From NCBI GenBank assembly GCA_024682395.1, contig JAIKZH010000033.1, forward strand, positions 1 to 39,224: a DNA stretch of 39,224 nt. Reading direction: 5' to 3'. The position numbers and the translations under genes were made by a program. Each line of letters opens with the position of its first letter. Positions within the stretch are counted from its first letter, which is position 1. Shown in pieces: positions 15,180 through 25,353 of this stretch. The notes under the pieces were generated by a model that searched no databases, was not told the origin of the DNA, and saw only the letters and a list, made by a program, of their open reading frames with translations. Source of the DNA: Bacteroidaceae bacterium. GTDB taxonomy: Bacteria; Bacteroidota; Bacteroidia; Bacteroidales; Bacteroidaceae.

Positions 15180-15217
15180 AGCCTTTGGTGTATCTTATAA
15201 CACCATTGGCTTTTTTT
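15180..15217 (+). terminator. Rho-independent terminator after rpmF
   Basis: AGCCTTTGGTGT pairs with ACACCATTGGCT (one internal mismatch region) across a short loop and is followed by seven T. It lies 57 bases after the rpmF stop and separates rpmF from era. Confidence 0.72.
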
Positions 15218-15316
15218 GTAAAATATACAAGCACGCCCATTAGATTGTAAATCGCAAAGATTTTTCTGTATAGGGAATGCCAAATATAGTCTTATAATAT
15301 ATAATTTTACATCAAA

Positions 15317-16198
15317 GTGCATAAATCAGGATTTGTAAATTTAGTAGGAAATCCAAATGTGGGAAAATCCACATTGATGAACCTATTCGTAGGTGAACGT
15401 ATTTCTATTGCCACATTTAAAGCACAGACAACTCGTCACAGAATAATGGGCATCATTAACGATGATGATGCACAGATTGTATTCAGTGACACACCTGGAG
15501 TATTAAAGCCAAACTATAAGTTACAAGAATCAATGTTGGCATTTAGCGAAAGTGCGCTCGAGGACGCAGATGTATTGTTATATGTTACAGACCCAATCGA
15601 GAAGATTGACAAGAACAACGATTTTCTGCAGAAGGTAAGCCGCATCAAGTCGCCTATCTTGGTTTTAATTAACAAGATTGACTTAACAGATCAAGCCAAA
15701 CTGACAGAGTTGGTTGAAGAGTGGCACAATGTGTTACCACAAGCAGAGATTATACCAATAAGTGCAACTGCTCGCTTTAATGTCGATACTGTTCTGCGTA
15801 GGATAAAGGAACTATTACCTGAATGCCCTCCGTATTTCGACAAAGATCAATTAACAGACAAACCTGCAAGATTTTTCGTAAGCGAGATTATCAGAGAGAA
15901 AATACTGCTCTACTACGACAAGGAAATACCATATTCAGTAGAAGTTGGGATAGAGAGCTTTAAGGAAGATACCATGATTATAAGAATTAATGCGGTAATA
16001 TTTGTTGAACGCGACAGTCAAAAAGGTATCATCATTGGACATCAAGGCAAAGCTCTAAAAAAGGTTGCCACAGAAGCCCGCAAGTCACTGGAGAAATTCT
16101 TTGGTAAACAAATTTACCTAGAAACATACGTAAAGGTTGATAAAGATTGGCGTAATTCCGAAAATAAGCTTAACTCATTCGGATACAACCCAAGATAA
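15317..16198 (+). CDS. era: GTPase Era
   Basis: A 293-residue GTP-binding protein that assists 16S rRNA maturation and 30S assembly. The G motifs are present: GNPNVGKST (G1), DTPG (G3), NKID (G4) and SAT (G5). The C-terminal KH domain includes the GxxG-type loop IIGHQGKALK. The start codon is GTG at 15317; the protein then begins MHKSGFVNLVGNPN, as in Bacteroidetes homologues. There is no strong promoter box just upstream. Der follows 80 bases later. Confidence 0.96.
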   Translation: MHKSGFVNLVGNPNVGKSTLMNLFVGERISIATFKAQTTRHRIMGIINDDDAQIVFSDTPGVLKPNYKLQESMLAFSESALEDADVLLYVTDPIEKIDKNNDFLQKVSRIKSPILVLINKIDLTDQAKLTELVEEWHNVLPQAEIIPISATARFNVDTVLRRIKELLPECPPYFDKDQLTDKPARFFVSEIIREKILLYYDKEIPYSVEVGIESFKEDTMIIRINAVIFVERDSQKGIIIGHQGKALKKVATEARKSLEKFFGKQIYLETYVKVDKDWRNSENKLNSFGYNPR

Positions 16199-16278
16199 CA
16201 TCCCACTCTTGTCAACTATTTTTTATATTTAATAACTAAACATCAGAGGAAAAGCCTCAACACAATAAAGCTTAATAT

Positions 16279-17592
16279 ATGGCAAACTTAGTAGCAATAG
16301 TAGGACGTCCAAACGTGGGTAAGTCAACATTATTCAACCGACTTACTCAAACTCGCCATGCAATTGTCAGCGAGCAAGCTGGTACCACACGTGACCGCCA
16401 ATATGGCAAATGCGAATGGGGAAACAAAGAGTTTTCGGTTGTTGACACCGGAGGATGGGTTGTTAATAGCGACGACATCTTTGAGGAAGAAATCCGCAAG
16501 CAAGTACTCATTGCAATAGAAGAAAGCGACGTAATCCTATTCATGGTTGACATCAAGACCGGTGTAACAGATTTAGACATGCAAGTTGCACAGATTCTTC
16601 GTGGTGCAAAAATTCCAACAATACTTTGTTGTAACAAAGTCGATTCTAATGAATTACGTTACTATAGCGCTGAATTCTATTCACTCGGACTTGGCGACCC
16701 TATGTGCATAAGTGCATCTACAGGTAGCGGAACTGGAGATCTTCTGGATTTAATAACCACTAAATTCACAAAAGATCTGTCCGACATCATAGAAGAAGAC
16801 ATTCCACGTATTGCTGTAGTTGGACGACCAAATGCAGGAAAGTCATCAATCATCAATGCCTTTCTTGACGATGAGCGCAATGTTGTTACAGACATCGCAG
16901 GAACAACTCGAGACTCCATATACACAAAATACGACAAATTCGGTTTTGATTTCTATCTGGTGGATACAGCTGGAATTAGAAAGAAGAATAAAGTGAATGA
17001 GGACCTTGAGTATTATTCAGTAATGAGAAGCATACGTGCTATTGAAAATTCCGACGTATGTATTCTAATGATTGATGCAACAAGAGGTATTGAAGCACAA
17101 GACATCAACATCTTCCAGATTATACAAAAGAATCAAAAAGGTTTGGTTGTGGTTGTAAACAAATGGGATCTTGTAGAAGATAAAAGCAAAGAAGCCATAA
17201 AGTATTTTGAAGACACAATACGTTTGCGATTAGCTCCATTCACAGATTTCACAATAATCTTTGCATCTGCAACTACAAAGCAACGTATATATCGAGTACT
17301 TGAAGAAGCTAAAAACACATACAAGAGTCGTGTAAACAGAGTACCAACTCACAAACTAAACGAGGTGATGCTTCCTATAATCGAAGCAACTCCACCACCT
17401 TCATTAAAAGGCAAATACATAAAGATCAAGTATTGCATGCAGTTGCCATCAACATACGTACCATCGTTTGTGTTTTATGCCAATCTGCCACAATACGTAA
17501 AAGAACCATACCGCCGTTTCCTTGAAAATCAGATACGCGCCCATTGGTCATTTACAGGTACACCTATAAATATATACATCCGACAAAAATAG
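16279..17592 (+). CDS. der: Ribosome biogenesis GTPase Der (EngA)
   Basis: A 437-residue protein with two tandem GTPase domains: GRPNVGKST near residue 8 and GRPNAGKSS near residue 180, each with DT(A/G)G and NK(V/W)D motifs. A C-terminal KH-like domain follows (about 355-437). It acts in 50S subunit assembly. Adjacent to era on the same strand, the two are likely co-transcribed. Confidence 0.97.
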   Translation: MANLVAIVGRPNVGKSTLFNRLTQTRHAIVSEQAGTTRDRQYGKCEWGNKEFSVVDTGGWVVNSDDIFEEEIRKQVLIAIEESDVILFMVDIKTGVTDLDMQVAQILRGAKIPTILCCNKVDSNELRYYSAEFYSLGLGDPMCISASTGSGTGDLLDLITTKFTKDLSDIIEEDIPRIAVVGRPNAGKSSIINAFLDDERNVVTDIAGTTRDSIYTKYDKFGFDFYLVDTAGIRKKNKVNEDLEYYSVMRSIRAIENSDVCILMIDATRGIEAQDINIFQIIQKNQKGLVVVVNKWDLVEDKSKEAIKYFEDTIRLRLAPFTDFTIIFASATTKQRIYRVLEEAKNTYKSRVNRVPTHKLNEVMLPIIEATPPPSLKGKYIKIKYCMQLPSTYVPSFVFYANLPQYVKEPYRRFLENQIRAHWSFTGTPINIYIRQK

Positions 17593-17626
17593 AAACAATA
17601 TAACCCGTTCATAACTATTGTTTTAA

Positions 17627-18088
17627 ATGAACTTAGAAAACATAGAACAATACAAGTCCACCATACTCTCCAAAGCAAACTGCAAGAGTATGGTGTTTGC
17701 TATCATTGTAATAGCATTTCTTTTCTCATCATGCAATTCCGACAAAGACAAGGCTATAGTCCAAAAAGAATTGCTGACATCTGCAATGAATTCATTATAT
17801 CATGGTGATATCAACGAATTCCTTAATCATGCAGATTATTCCGATTTCAACGTACACACAGACTCCATCAGACGAAACACGATAAAGATATTGCTTCAGG
17901 AGCACATAAATAAAATGCAATCAAAAGGAAGAGGTGTAAAGCATATTGAGGCGACAGATGCTAAATTCGAATCAGACTCAACAATCTATATTTTCTACGA
18001 CATTCATTTTAACAACGGAACAAAGAAAAGTCTTTCACAAAAGATGACATGCTCCAACGGAGAATGGAAACTAAGAATGAAAGACTGA
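17627..18088 (+). CDS. Small lipoprotein, DUF4878-like
   Basis: A 153-residue protein with a hydrophobic segment ending in FLFSSCN, a Bacteroidetes-type lipobox with the acylated Cys at position 36. The ATG 21 codons downstream (MVFAIIVIAFL) would give a shorter, more standard signal, so the start is uncertain. The mature part is a compact domain with helix then strands (KKSLSQKMTCSNGEWKLRMKD), resembling DUF4878/NTF2-like lipoproteins. Function is unknown. It lies 34 bases after der and 25 bases before the DMT transporter gene. Confidence 0.72.
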   Translation: MNLENIEQYKSTILSKANCKSMVFAIIVIAFLFSSCNSDKDKAIVQKELLTSAMNSLYHGDINEFLNHADYSDFNVHTDSIRRNTIKILLQEHINKMQSKGRGVKHIEATDAKFESDSTIYIFYDIHFNNGTKKSLSQKMTCSNGEWKLRMKD

Positions 18089-18113
18089 CAATAAAAATAG
18101 GATTAGGATTCAT

Positions 18114-19073
18114 ATGAATAAGACAATAATTGGTCATCTGGCAAGTTTAACCACATATTCTATATTTGGACTGAACATAGTATTCTGTAAAGATATTGCC
18201 AATTCCGACATACTCTCACCTTATGCGCTCTTTATGTTTAGAGCAATTGGGGCCACTCTGTTATTCTGGCTTATTTCTTTGTTTATGCCAAAAGAACACA
18301 TTCCAAGGAAAGACAAGCGAAAAATAGTATTAGCCTCTTTCATAGGATTGTTTATGCCTCAGATGACATTTCTTATTGCCATAACCATGACATCATCGAT
18401 TGACACATCAGTTCTGGGTTCACTAACACCTATAATGACAATGTTTATGGCAGCCTACTTTCTAAAAGAGCCTATCACATGGAAGAAAGCCACAGGAGTT
18501 ACATTGAGTTTCGTCGGAGTCTTGATATTGATATTCAACTCTATGTATCATAAAGGCGGCGGGGCCACTCAAACAACACCATTGGGAATCATTCTCCTCT
18601 TTTTGAATTGTCTCAGTTTCGCCATATACCTTGGAGCCTTCAGACCACTTATATCTAAATATAGTGTAGTTACTTTCATGAAATGGATGTTTTTATTCAC
18701 ACTGATAATATGCACTCCATTCTGTGCAAGTGATGCTTATTCTTTCATAATAACCGCAACAACATCACCGGCAGCAAAGGAATTAGCCGACTCAGGTTAT
18801 CAATTAATCTGGGAAATTGGTTATGTTGTTGTTTTTGCGACATTTATAGCATATTTTCTTGTTCCTATAGGACAAAAACATCTACGCCCTACCCTTGTCA
18901 GTATGTATTCATACGTACAGCCAATAATTGCAGTTGTAATCAGTGCATTTATAGGAATGGACACACTCACATGGAAGAAAATTATAGCAATTACCTTGGT
19001 ATTCACCGGAGTAGCTATAGTTAATAAAAGTCGCGCTGCCACATCAAAAACTACAACCGACTCAAAATTATAG
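18114..19073 (+). CDS. EamA/DMT-family transporter
   Basis: A 319-residue inner-membrane protein with about ten hydrophobic helices in two EamA repeats (about 8-145 and 158-305), the drug/metabolite transporter fold. Conserved features include the repeat-end helix with PLGIILLFLN and a final helix ending VAIVNK. The substrate cannot be read from sequence. It may be co-transcribed with the lipoprotein gene before it and is convergent with lptB. Confidence 0.88.
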   Translation: MNKTIIGHLASLTTYSIFGLNIVFCKDIANSDILSPYALFMFRAIGATLLFWLISLFMPKEHIPRKDKRKIVLASFIGLFMPQMTFLIAITMTSSIDTSVLGSLTPIMTMFMAAYFLKEPITWKKATGVTLSFVGVLILIFNSMYHKGGGATQTTPLGIILLFLNCLSFAIYLGAFRPLISKYSVVTFMKWMFLFTLIICTPFCASDAYSFIITATTSPAAKELADSGYQLIWEIGYVVVFATFIAYFLVPIGQKHLRPTLVSMYSYVQPIIAVVISAFIGMDTLTWKKIIAITLVFTGVAIVNKSRAATSKTTTDSKL

Positions 19074-19115
19074 AATTTTAAGGATATTTTGAAGAAACAG
19101 ATAATAAGTCAACTA

Positions 19116-19143
19116 ATAAATATCAGCATAACAAGATATTTAT
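19116..19143. terminator. Weak hairpin between convergent genes
   Basis: ATAAATATC and GATATTTAT form a 9-bp, nearly all A-T stem with a 10-base loop between the DMT transporter and lptB ends. It might stop transcription from both sides, but its stability is low and there is no T run. Confidence 0.25.
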
Positions 19144-20000
19144 CAGTTTTCCTCCATTGCTTCACGCATTTTCTTTTCTTCAATAAGTTGGAAATCCTTT
19201 GGACGCAATTCAAAGTTACTACCTAAATACTTCTCTTTCACAATGCGGTTTTCCGCCAATTCTGGAGGCGTTCCTTTAAATAATATACGTCCTTCAAACA
19301 AAAGATAAGCACGATCGGTAATGCAAAGAGTTTCCTGAACATTATGGTCGGTAATAAGAATTCCGATATTTCTATCTTTTAATTTCCAGACAATATACTG
19401 GATATCTTCAACCGCAATAGGGTCAACTCCCGCAAAAGGTTCATCAAGCATGATAAACTTAGGGTCTATGGCAAGACAACGTGCAATTTCGCATCTACGT
19501 CGCTCACCTCCCGACAAACGATTACCAGTATTCTTGCGTACCTTCTGAAGTCGGAATTCCTCAATAAGACTTTCAAGTTTTTCCAACTGATAGTCACGAG
19601 GTTTTCCTGTCATTTCAAGAACACTCATAATATTATCCTCGACACTCATCGTACGAAAAACACTTGCTTCCTGAGCCAAATATCCCACACCGGCACGTGC
19701 TCTTTTAGCAACAGGAAACTTAGTGATTTCCTGATCGTTAATAAACACCCTACCCGAGTTAGGTACAACCAAGCCAGTTGTCATATAAAACGAAGTTGTT
19801 TTTCCGGCACCATTCGGTCCTAGCAAACCTACGATTTCGCCTTGACGTACATTAAAAGACACGTCATTAACAACCGTACGCTTTCCATAGGTTTTAACCA
19901 GATTACGGGTATATAATGTCATCCTATCGTCACTATATTCAGGAACATCTACATCCCCAGCATTATTGATTTTTATTTGTTTTATATCACTTTGGCTCAT
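19143..20000 (-). CDS. lptB: Lipopolysaccharide export ATPase LptB
   Basis: A 285-residue ABC ATPase that powers LPS transport with LptF and LptG from the inner membrane. Motifs: Walker A GPNGAGKTT, signature LSGGERRRCEIAR, Walker B FIMLDEPFAGVDP with the LptB-typical wording, and the H-loop ITDHN. There is a 26-residue extension before the usual LptB start (MTLYTRNLVKTYGKR), seen as a hydrophilic stretch. No lpt partner genes are nearby. A TATCTTTG box (20022-20029) lies just upstream. Confidence 0.93.
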   Translation of the reverse strand: MSQSDIKQIKINNAGDVDVPEYSDDRMTLYTRNLVKTYGKRTVVNDVSFNVRQGEIVGLLGPNGAGKTTSFYMTTGLVVPNSGRVFINDQEITKFPVAKRARAGVGYLAQEASVFRTMSVEDNIMSVLEMTGKPRDYQLEKLESLIEEFRLQKVRKNTGNRLSGGERRRCEIARCLAIDPKFIMLDEPFAGVDPIAVEDIQYIVWKLKDRNIGILITDHNVQETLCITDRAYLLFEGRILFKGTPPELAENRIVKEKYLGSNFELRPKDFQLIEEKKMREAMEEN

Positions 20001-20021
20001 ATATCAACTATTTTTCATAGG

Positions 20022-20029
20022 CAAAGATA
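20022..20029 (-). promoter_or_regulatory. -7 box of lptB
   Basis: The minus strand reads TATCTTTG, matching TAnnTTTG, 22 bases before the lptB start codon. No clear -33 element. Confidence 0.5.
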
Positions 20030-20157
20030 GTAAATAATTCACAATCCGCCCCATTAGGGCTACAAAAAAGTGAGAGTCGTAAAGTCAAATACCTAATTAT
20101 ACAATGAAAATCATCATTTTATTCATTTTTAATAATAAAAGATTCCAAATATTTCAT

Positions 20158-20165
20158 TAACTTTG
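20158..20165 (+). promoter_or_regulatory. -7 box of mlaE-mlaF
   Basis: TAACTTTG matches TAnnTTTG and lies 55 bases before the mlaE start. A -33 TTTG is not evident. The spacer 20030-20157 shows no gene. Confidence 0.5.
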
Positions 20166-20220
20166 CAAAGATTAATATAACATAACACTATATAATTCCA
20201 GACATTAAAGCATACTTAAG

Positions 20221-20967
20221 GTGATTACAATAAAAGGCGCACTGACTGACATCGGTAAATACGTAAGACTTATGGGAAGGACATTGTCCAAGCCCGACCG
20301 TTGGAATATGTTCATGCAACAATATGTTACAGAGATGTTTCAATTAGGTTATAATTCTATTGGTATTGTACTAATTATATCTTTCTTTATCGGTGCCGTA
20401 ATCTGTCTGCAAATAAAATTAAACATCCAAAGTCCGTGGATGCCAGAAATGGTTGTCGGATATACAACCCGCGAGATTATGTTATTGGAGTTCTCATCCA
20501 GCATAATGTGTTTGATTCTTGCAGGAAAAGTAGGTTCTAACATCGCCTCAGAATTAGGAACCATGAGAATAACTCAACAGATTGACGCTTTGGAGATTAT
20601 GGGAGTGAATTCCGCCAATTATCTTATATTACCCAAGATTGCCGGATTAATGACAATTATGCCAATATTGGTGACATTCAGTGTTGCATCAGGTATAATT
20701 GGAGCATTCTGCACGTCGTTCATGGGAACAGTCACAATCGACGAATTATTAGTTGGATTCCATTACGAATTCAACCAATGGTTCTTCTGGTGTGGAATAA
20801 TCAAAGCTGTTGTATATGCATTTATCATAACATCAGTAGCATCATACAAAGGATATACAGTTGAAGGTGGCTCTGTGGAAGTGGGAAAAGGCAGTACAGA
20901 TGCGGTTGTACTTAGTAGTGTACTGATTCTTTTTGCAGACATTTTCTTAACGCAAATCCTAACATAA
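20221..20967 (+). CDS. mlaE: MlaE-family ABC transporter permease
   Basis: A 248-residue inner-membrane permease of the Mla-type lipid transport system, which moves phospholipids between the membranes. The family block EFSSSIMCLILAGKVGSNIASE, followed by LGTMRITQQIDALEIMG, is clear, with about five membrane segments. The start is a GTG at 20221; no closer ATG gives a full family N-terminus. It pairs with the ATPase gene 97 bases downstream; a substrate-binding MlaD partner is not in this window. Confidence 0.88.
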   Translation: MITIKGALTDIGKYVRLMGRTLSKPDRWNMFMQQYVTEMFQLGYNSIGIVLIISFFIGAVICLQIKLNIQSPWMPEMVVGYTTREIMLLEFSSSIMCLILAGKVGSNIASELGTMRITQQIDALEIMGVNSANYLILPKIAGLMTIMPILVTFSVASGIIGAFCTSFMGTVTIDELLVGFHYEFNQWFFWCGIIKAVVYAFIITSVASYKGYTVEGGSVEVGKGSTDAVVLSSVLILFADIFLTQILT

Positions 20968-21064
20968 CAGCAGCAGTGCCAACCAATCAAAGTTACAAAC
21001 CAGTAACAATCAATATAATCACAGAACAATTTTCATTATAACATAATCAAGGTCAAGAAATACA

Positions 21065-21826
21065 ATGATTAAGATTGAACATTTATTCAAATCATTTGAC
21101 GGTAAAGAGATATTAAAAGACATTAATGCCACGTTTGAAAATGGTAAAGTGAATCTTATCATTGGACAGTCTGGTTCAGGTAAAACTGTATTAATGAAGA
21201 ACATTGTAGGACTGCTCACACCCGAAAAAGGACAAATCCTATATGACGGCCGAGATTTCGTGAAGATGAAGAAGAAGGAACAAATTCTGCTTCGCAGAGA
21301 AATGGGTATGATATTTCAAAATGCAGCACTATTTGATTCATTAACAGTACTTGACAATGTTATGTTTCCTCTCAACATGTTCAGCAGCATGTGTTACGAA
21401 GACAGAATTAAACGAGCAAAACATTGTCTTGAGAGGGTAAATCTTCCAGGGACAGAAAATAAATATCCAAAGGAATTGTCGGGCGGTATGCAAAAACGAG
21501 TTGCAATTGCTCGCGCTATCGCACTTGAACCAAAATACCTCTTCTGCGACGAACCAAATTCAGGATTAGACCCTAAAACAAGTATTGTCATCGACGAACT
21601 TATTCAAGACATAACCCACGAAGACAACATTACCACAATTGTTAATACCCACGACATGAATTCAGTTATCGGCATAGGCGAAAGTATTATATTTATATGT
21701 AAAGGTATTGTTGAATGGCATGGTTCAAACAAGGAAATCATTAATGCTACAAATAAAAAACTTGAAGATTTCATATTTGCCAGCGATATATTAAGGAAAG
21801 TCAAGGAAGCACAAAATGCAAACTAA
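21065..21826 (+). CDS. mlaF: MlaF-family ABC transporter ATP-binding protein
   Basis: A 253-residue ATPase that energises the MlaE permease. Motifs: Walker A GQSGSGKT (about 34-41), signature LSGGMQKRVAIARAI, Walker B YLFCDEPNSGLDP, and the switch His in NTHDM. Residue pattern and position right after mlaE identify it as the MlaF type rather than another ABC class. Confidence 0.9.
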   Translation: MIKIEHLFKSFDGKEILKDINATFENGKVNLIIGQSGSGKTVLMKNIVGLLTPEKGQILYDGRDFVKMKKKEQILLRREMGMIFQNAALFDSLTVLDNVMFPLNMFSSMCYEDRIKRAKHCLERVNLPGTENKYPKELSGGMQKRVAIARAIALEPKYLFCDEPNSGLDPKTSIVIDELIQDITHEDNITTIVNTHDMNSVIGIGESIIFICKGIVEWHGSNKEIINATNKKLEDFIFASDILRKVKEAQNAN

Positions 21827-21952
21827 CATCTTTATGACTTTTCATAATCATCAATGATTTATACATACATTTTTTATAACATACTATCTATATAATAACC
21901 ATCAGGTATTCCGCCAAAGAAAATGGCATAATTACTTTTTTCATATTTCATA

Positions 21953-21982
21953 TTGTCATGTTATAAAAAATTCGTACCTTTG
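21953..21982 (+). promoter_or_regulatory. Promoter of tig
   Basis: TTG (21953-21955), 19 bases, then TACCTTTG (21975-21982): a good Bacteroidetes -33/-7 pair, predicting a leader of about 40 bases for the trigger factor mRNA. Confidence 0.7.
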
Positions 21983-22027
21983 CAGCCGAATTATCGAAGA
22001 AAAAATAAGTAAATAACAAATAACAAA

Positions 22028-23365
22028 ATGAATATCACATTAGAGAAGATTGACGCTGTAAATGCTGTCATCACAACAGAAATCACTCCTGTAGACTATA
22101 CAGACAACGTTAAGAAAGCAATAAAGAATTTTCGCAAAAAAGTTAGCTTACCAGGTTTCCGTCCAGGAATGGTTCCTGAAGGACTTGTAAAAAAGCAATA
22201 CGGAACATCTATTCTTGCAGAAGAAGTTAACAAGATGTTGCAAAATGAACTTTACAATTATATCAGAGATAATAAAGTCAACATGCTTGGCGAACCAATG
22301 CCAACTGCAGACAACAACAATATCGAGCTTGTAGAAGGAAACACATTTACTTTCAAGTTTGAATTAGCTCTTGCTCCAGAAATCAAGATCGACCTTACAT
22401 CTAAAGATAAGATTGATTTCTATGACATTCAAATAAATGACGAAATCATCACAAATCAGACAAACATGTATCGTCAACGTGGCGGTAAATACGACAAAGT
22501 TGATTCTTATCAAGAAAAGGATATGGTTAAAGGTATCCTCACAGAACTTGATGTAGAAAATGGTCTTAATGTGTCTGATGTAGTAATGCTTCCTGAATAT
22601 TTCAAAAATGAAGACCAAAAGAAACTCTTCAACGGAGCAAAAGTTAACGACATCGTTAAAATCAACCCTTCTGTTGCTTACGACGGAAGTGAAACTGAAT
22701 TGTCATCATTACTCAAGATAGACAAAGAACAAGTTGCAGAACACAAAGGTGATTTCAATTTCCAAATCACAGAAATCACACGCTTTGTATTAGGCGACCT
22801 CAACGAAGAACTCTTCGAACAAGTTTATCCTGGTGCAGGAATCAAAACTGAAGAAGAATTCAAACAAAAGATAAGTGATTCTATCACAGAACAATTCAAA
22901 AAAGATTCAGACTACCGTTTCATCATAGATGTACGCAACTATCTTACAAAGAAATTGGGCAAATTAGAATTCCCAGAAGAGAAACTTAAGAAACTCATGC
23001 TTGCAAACGCAAACGGAGATCAGAAAAAAGTTGACGACAACTATGACAAGAGCATCGAGGAATTAACATGGCATCTTATTAAAGAACAACTTGTTGAGAT
23101 GACTCAAACTAAAGTTGACGACAAAGATGTTAAAGAAATGGCAAAAGAAGTTACTCGCATGCAATTCGCTCAATACGGAATGTTCAATATTCCAGATGAA
23201 TATCTTGAATCTTCTGTAACAGAAATGCTTAAGAAACGCGAAACTGTTGACAACCTCATTGATCGTTGCATTGAACTTAAACTCAGCACTGCATTAAAAT
23301 CAATGGTTACTCTTAATAACAAGAGTGTAACTCCAGAAGAGTTCAATCAATTATTCAAAGACTAA
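22028..23365 (+). CDS. tig: Trigger factor
   Basis: A 445-residue ribosome-associated chaperone for nascent chains. The ribosome-binding loop appears as LPGFRPGMVP (about 41-50), close to the family GFRxGxxP signature. The middle region where other bacteria have an FKBP-type prolyl isomerase is present but diverged, and the C-terminal part is the helical, Lys/Glu-rich chaperone domain. Codon use is dominated by a few preferred codons, as in highly expressed genes. It has its own promoter. Confidence 0.92.
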   Translation: MNITLEKIDAVNAVITTEITPVDYTDNVKKAIKNFRKKVSLPGFRPGMVPEGLVKKQYGTSILAEEVNKMLQNELYNYIRDNKVNMLGEPMPTADNNNIELVEGNTFTFKFELALAPEIKIDLTSKDKIDFYDIQINDEIITNQTNMYRQRGGKYDKVDSYQEKDMVKGILTELDVENGLNVSDVVMLPEYFKNEDQKKLFNGAKVNDIVKINPSVAYDGSETELSSLLKIDKEQVAEHKGDFNFQITEITRFVLGDLNEELFEQVYPGAGIKTEEEFKQKISDSITEQFKKDSDYRFIIDVRNYLTKKLGKLEFPEEKLKKLMLANANGDQKKVDDNYDKSIEELTWHLIKEQLVEMTQTKVDDKDVKEMAKEVTRMQFAQYGMFNIPDEYLESSVTEMLKKRETVDNLIDRCIELKLSTALKSMVTLNNKSVTPEEFNQLFKD

Positions 23366-23415
23366 TATCTGACTCATACACCTTTATTTAAAGGTTAAGC
23401 ATATTGGGAAAAGGA

Positions 23416-24537
23416 ATGAATATCGCATTCGACGCAAAAAGACTGTTCAACAACTTTACGGGATTGGGTAACCATAGCCGTACCACTATCGACATTCTGA
23501 CACGTTGGTTTCCACAGAATAATTATTTCCTTTACACCCCAAAAATCAAACACTGCAATGCAACCACAAGGTATTTAAACCTTGATGGTTGCATTGTTCG
23601 TACTCCTCCCAAAGGACAAATTGGTGCATTATGGAGAACAATCGGCGAGGTTAGTCTAATGAAAAAAGACAACATAGATATTTTTCATGGATTAAGCCAC
23701 GAAATACCAATTGGACTACATAAAGCAGGCATTAAAAGTGTCGTTACCATTCATGATACTGCATTCAAGACCTTTACCGACATGTATCACTGGAATGATA
23801 TATTAATATACGATCTTAAATTCAAATATTCATGTAAAAATTCGGATCGCATCATCGCAATAAGCGAAAATACCAAACGCGATATCATGAATTTCTACAA
23901 TGTATCCGAGGAGAAGATAGACGTTGTATATCAACCAGTTAATGATATATATTACACACCTATATCAAAAGACAATGCCAGAAAGCTCTTAAACGCAGAT
24001 ATTCCAAATGATTATCTTTTATACGTTGGTACTATTAATAGTCGTAAGAACCTTCTGTCAATAATCAAAGCAATAGAATTGCTTCCACAAGACCTGCAAA
24101 TACCATTAATTATAATCGGGAACGGAAGAGAATACAAGCAAAAAGTATTAGAATACATCTCTGAACATCATATCGAGAAGAATATCATATGGGCTGGATT
24201 CACTGATATCACAATGCTACAAGCATATTATACGTGTGCTAAAGCTTTCATATACCCTTCTTTTTATGAAGGATTTGGTTTACCCGTTGTAGAAGCAATG
24301 CTGTGCGGGGCACCAGTAATCAGTAGTACCGTATCCTCCCTTCCTGAAGCAGCAGGACCATCATCATTACTTGTTGATCCAAACGACGTAGAAGAATTAA
24401 GTCATGCCATACGTAAAGTACTGACGGATGACGACTTATGCAACCACATGATTTCCAGCGGAATGGAATATGCAAATAACATGTTCAATCCTCAGAAACT
24501 TGCAAACAAATTGATTGAAACATATGACAAATTATGA
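23416..24537 (+). CDS. Glycosyltransferase, GT4 family
   Basis: A 373-residue GT-B enzyme likely acting on a surface polysaccharide or lipopolysaccharide. The N-terminal domain opens MNIAFDAKRLFNNFTGLGNHS, typical of mannosyl/glucosyl GT4 enzymes with a glycine loop. The C-terminal donor-binding domain has GTINSRKN, and the EX7E-type motif is seen as FYEGFGLPVVEAM. I place the start at ATG 23416, preceded by AAAAGG, rather than an in-frame TTG at 23404. The licD gene overlaps its end by 14 bases, so the two are translationally coupled and probably act on the same glycan. Donor sugar is unknown. Confidence 0.88.
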   Translation: MNIAFDAKRLFNNFTGLGNHSRTTIDILTRWFPQNNYFLYTPKIKHCNATTRYLNLDGCIVRTPPKGQIGALWRTIGEVSLMKKDNIDIFHGLSHEIPIGLHKAGIKSVVTIHDTAFKTFTDMYHWNDILIYDLKFKYSCKNSDRIIAISENTKRDIMNFYNVSEEKIDVVYQPVNDIYYTPISKDNARKLLNADIPNDYLLYVGTINSRKNLLSIIKAIELLPQDLQIPLIIIGNGREYKQKVLEYISEHHIEKNIIWAGFTDITMLQAYYTCAKAFIYPSFYEGFGLPVVEAMLCGAPVISSTVSSLPEAAGPSSLLVDPNDVEELSHAIRKVLTDDDLCNHMISSGMEYANNMFNPQKLANKLIETYDKL

Positions 24538-25345
24538 GATAAGACCACTCCAGTTAAGATTACTTGAGATATTATTAGAGATACATAAAGTATGCGAAGA
24601 GCATAACCTCCGCTATTATCTGGTTGACGGTTCACTTATTGGAGCAATACGCCATAAAGGGTTTATTCCATGGGACGACGACATGGACATAGCTATGCCA
24701 AGAACTGACTATGAGTTACTTATAAAGCATTGCAAGGAATGGTTACCCAAACGCTATGAGTTTGTTTGTTATGAAAATGACAAAAATTACCCACTTCAAT
24801 TCGGAAAAATTCAAGATGCACAATCAACACTGATTGAACGTCCACATTTGTATTACTTGGGTGGAGTATATGTTGATATCTTCCCTATTGACGGGGCTCC
24901 TGAAAACAAACTCTGCCAACATCTATACAACATAAAATACAAATATCTCATAAAAGCATTGTATTTCATACATCGTGATCCTTATCGACATGGACATGGT
25001 CCTTCATCGTGGATTCCTCTATTAACAAGAAAATTATATACAATGGAAGGATTACAAAAGAAGATAAAGAAGCACATGATGAAATATCCTTTTGAAACAA
25101 GTAAAATCGCTGCTGTAAATCTCAACGACGGACTTGGTAGCATGGTCAACAAAGACGACGTTTTAGGTGATCCAACTCCTATCTTGTTTGAAGGCAAAAC
25201 TGTATGGGGAATGAAAAACAACGATGCCTACTTAACACAGTTATTTGGTGACTACATGACACCTCCGCCAGCAGACAAAATCCATCAACACAATTTCTAT
25301 TACATGGATTTGGAAAAGCCATATAAAGAATTTAAGCAACAATAA
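24524..25345 (+). CDS. LicD-family nucleotidyltransferase-fold protein
   Basis: A 273-residue LicD-type protein, a family that adds phosphocholine or similar phospho-groups to surface glycans. The signature is complete: VDGSLIGAIRHKGFIPWDDD, followed by MDIAMPR (about residues 31-57), with the catalytic Asp cluster, and DIFPIDG further on. The start is ATG 24524, inside the end of the glycosyltransferase gene. With that gene it suggests a small glycan-modification unit. The group transferred cannot be read from sequence. Confidence 0.88.
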   Translation: MTNYEIRPLQLRLLEILLEIHKVCEEHNLRYYLVDGSLIGAIRHKGFIPWDDDMDIAMPRTDYELLIKHCKEWLPKRYEFVCYENDKNYPLQFGKIQDAQSTLIERPHLYYLGGVYVDIFPIDGAPENKLCQHLYNIKYKYLIKALYFIHRDPYRHGHGPSSWIPLLTRKLYTMEGLQKKIKKHMMKYPFETSKIAAVNLNDGLGSMVNKDDVLGDPTPILFEGKTVWGMKNNDAYLTQLFGDYMTPPPADKIHQHNFYYMDLEKPYKEFKQQ

Positions 25346-25353
25346 TAAAGCAT

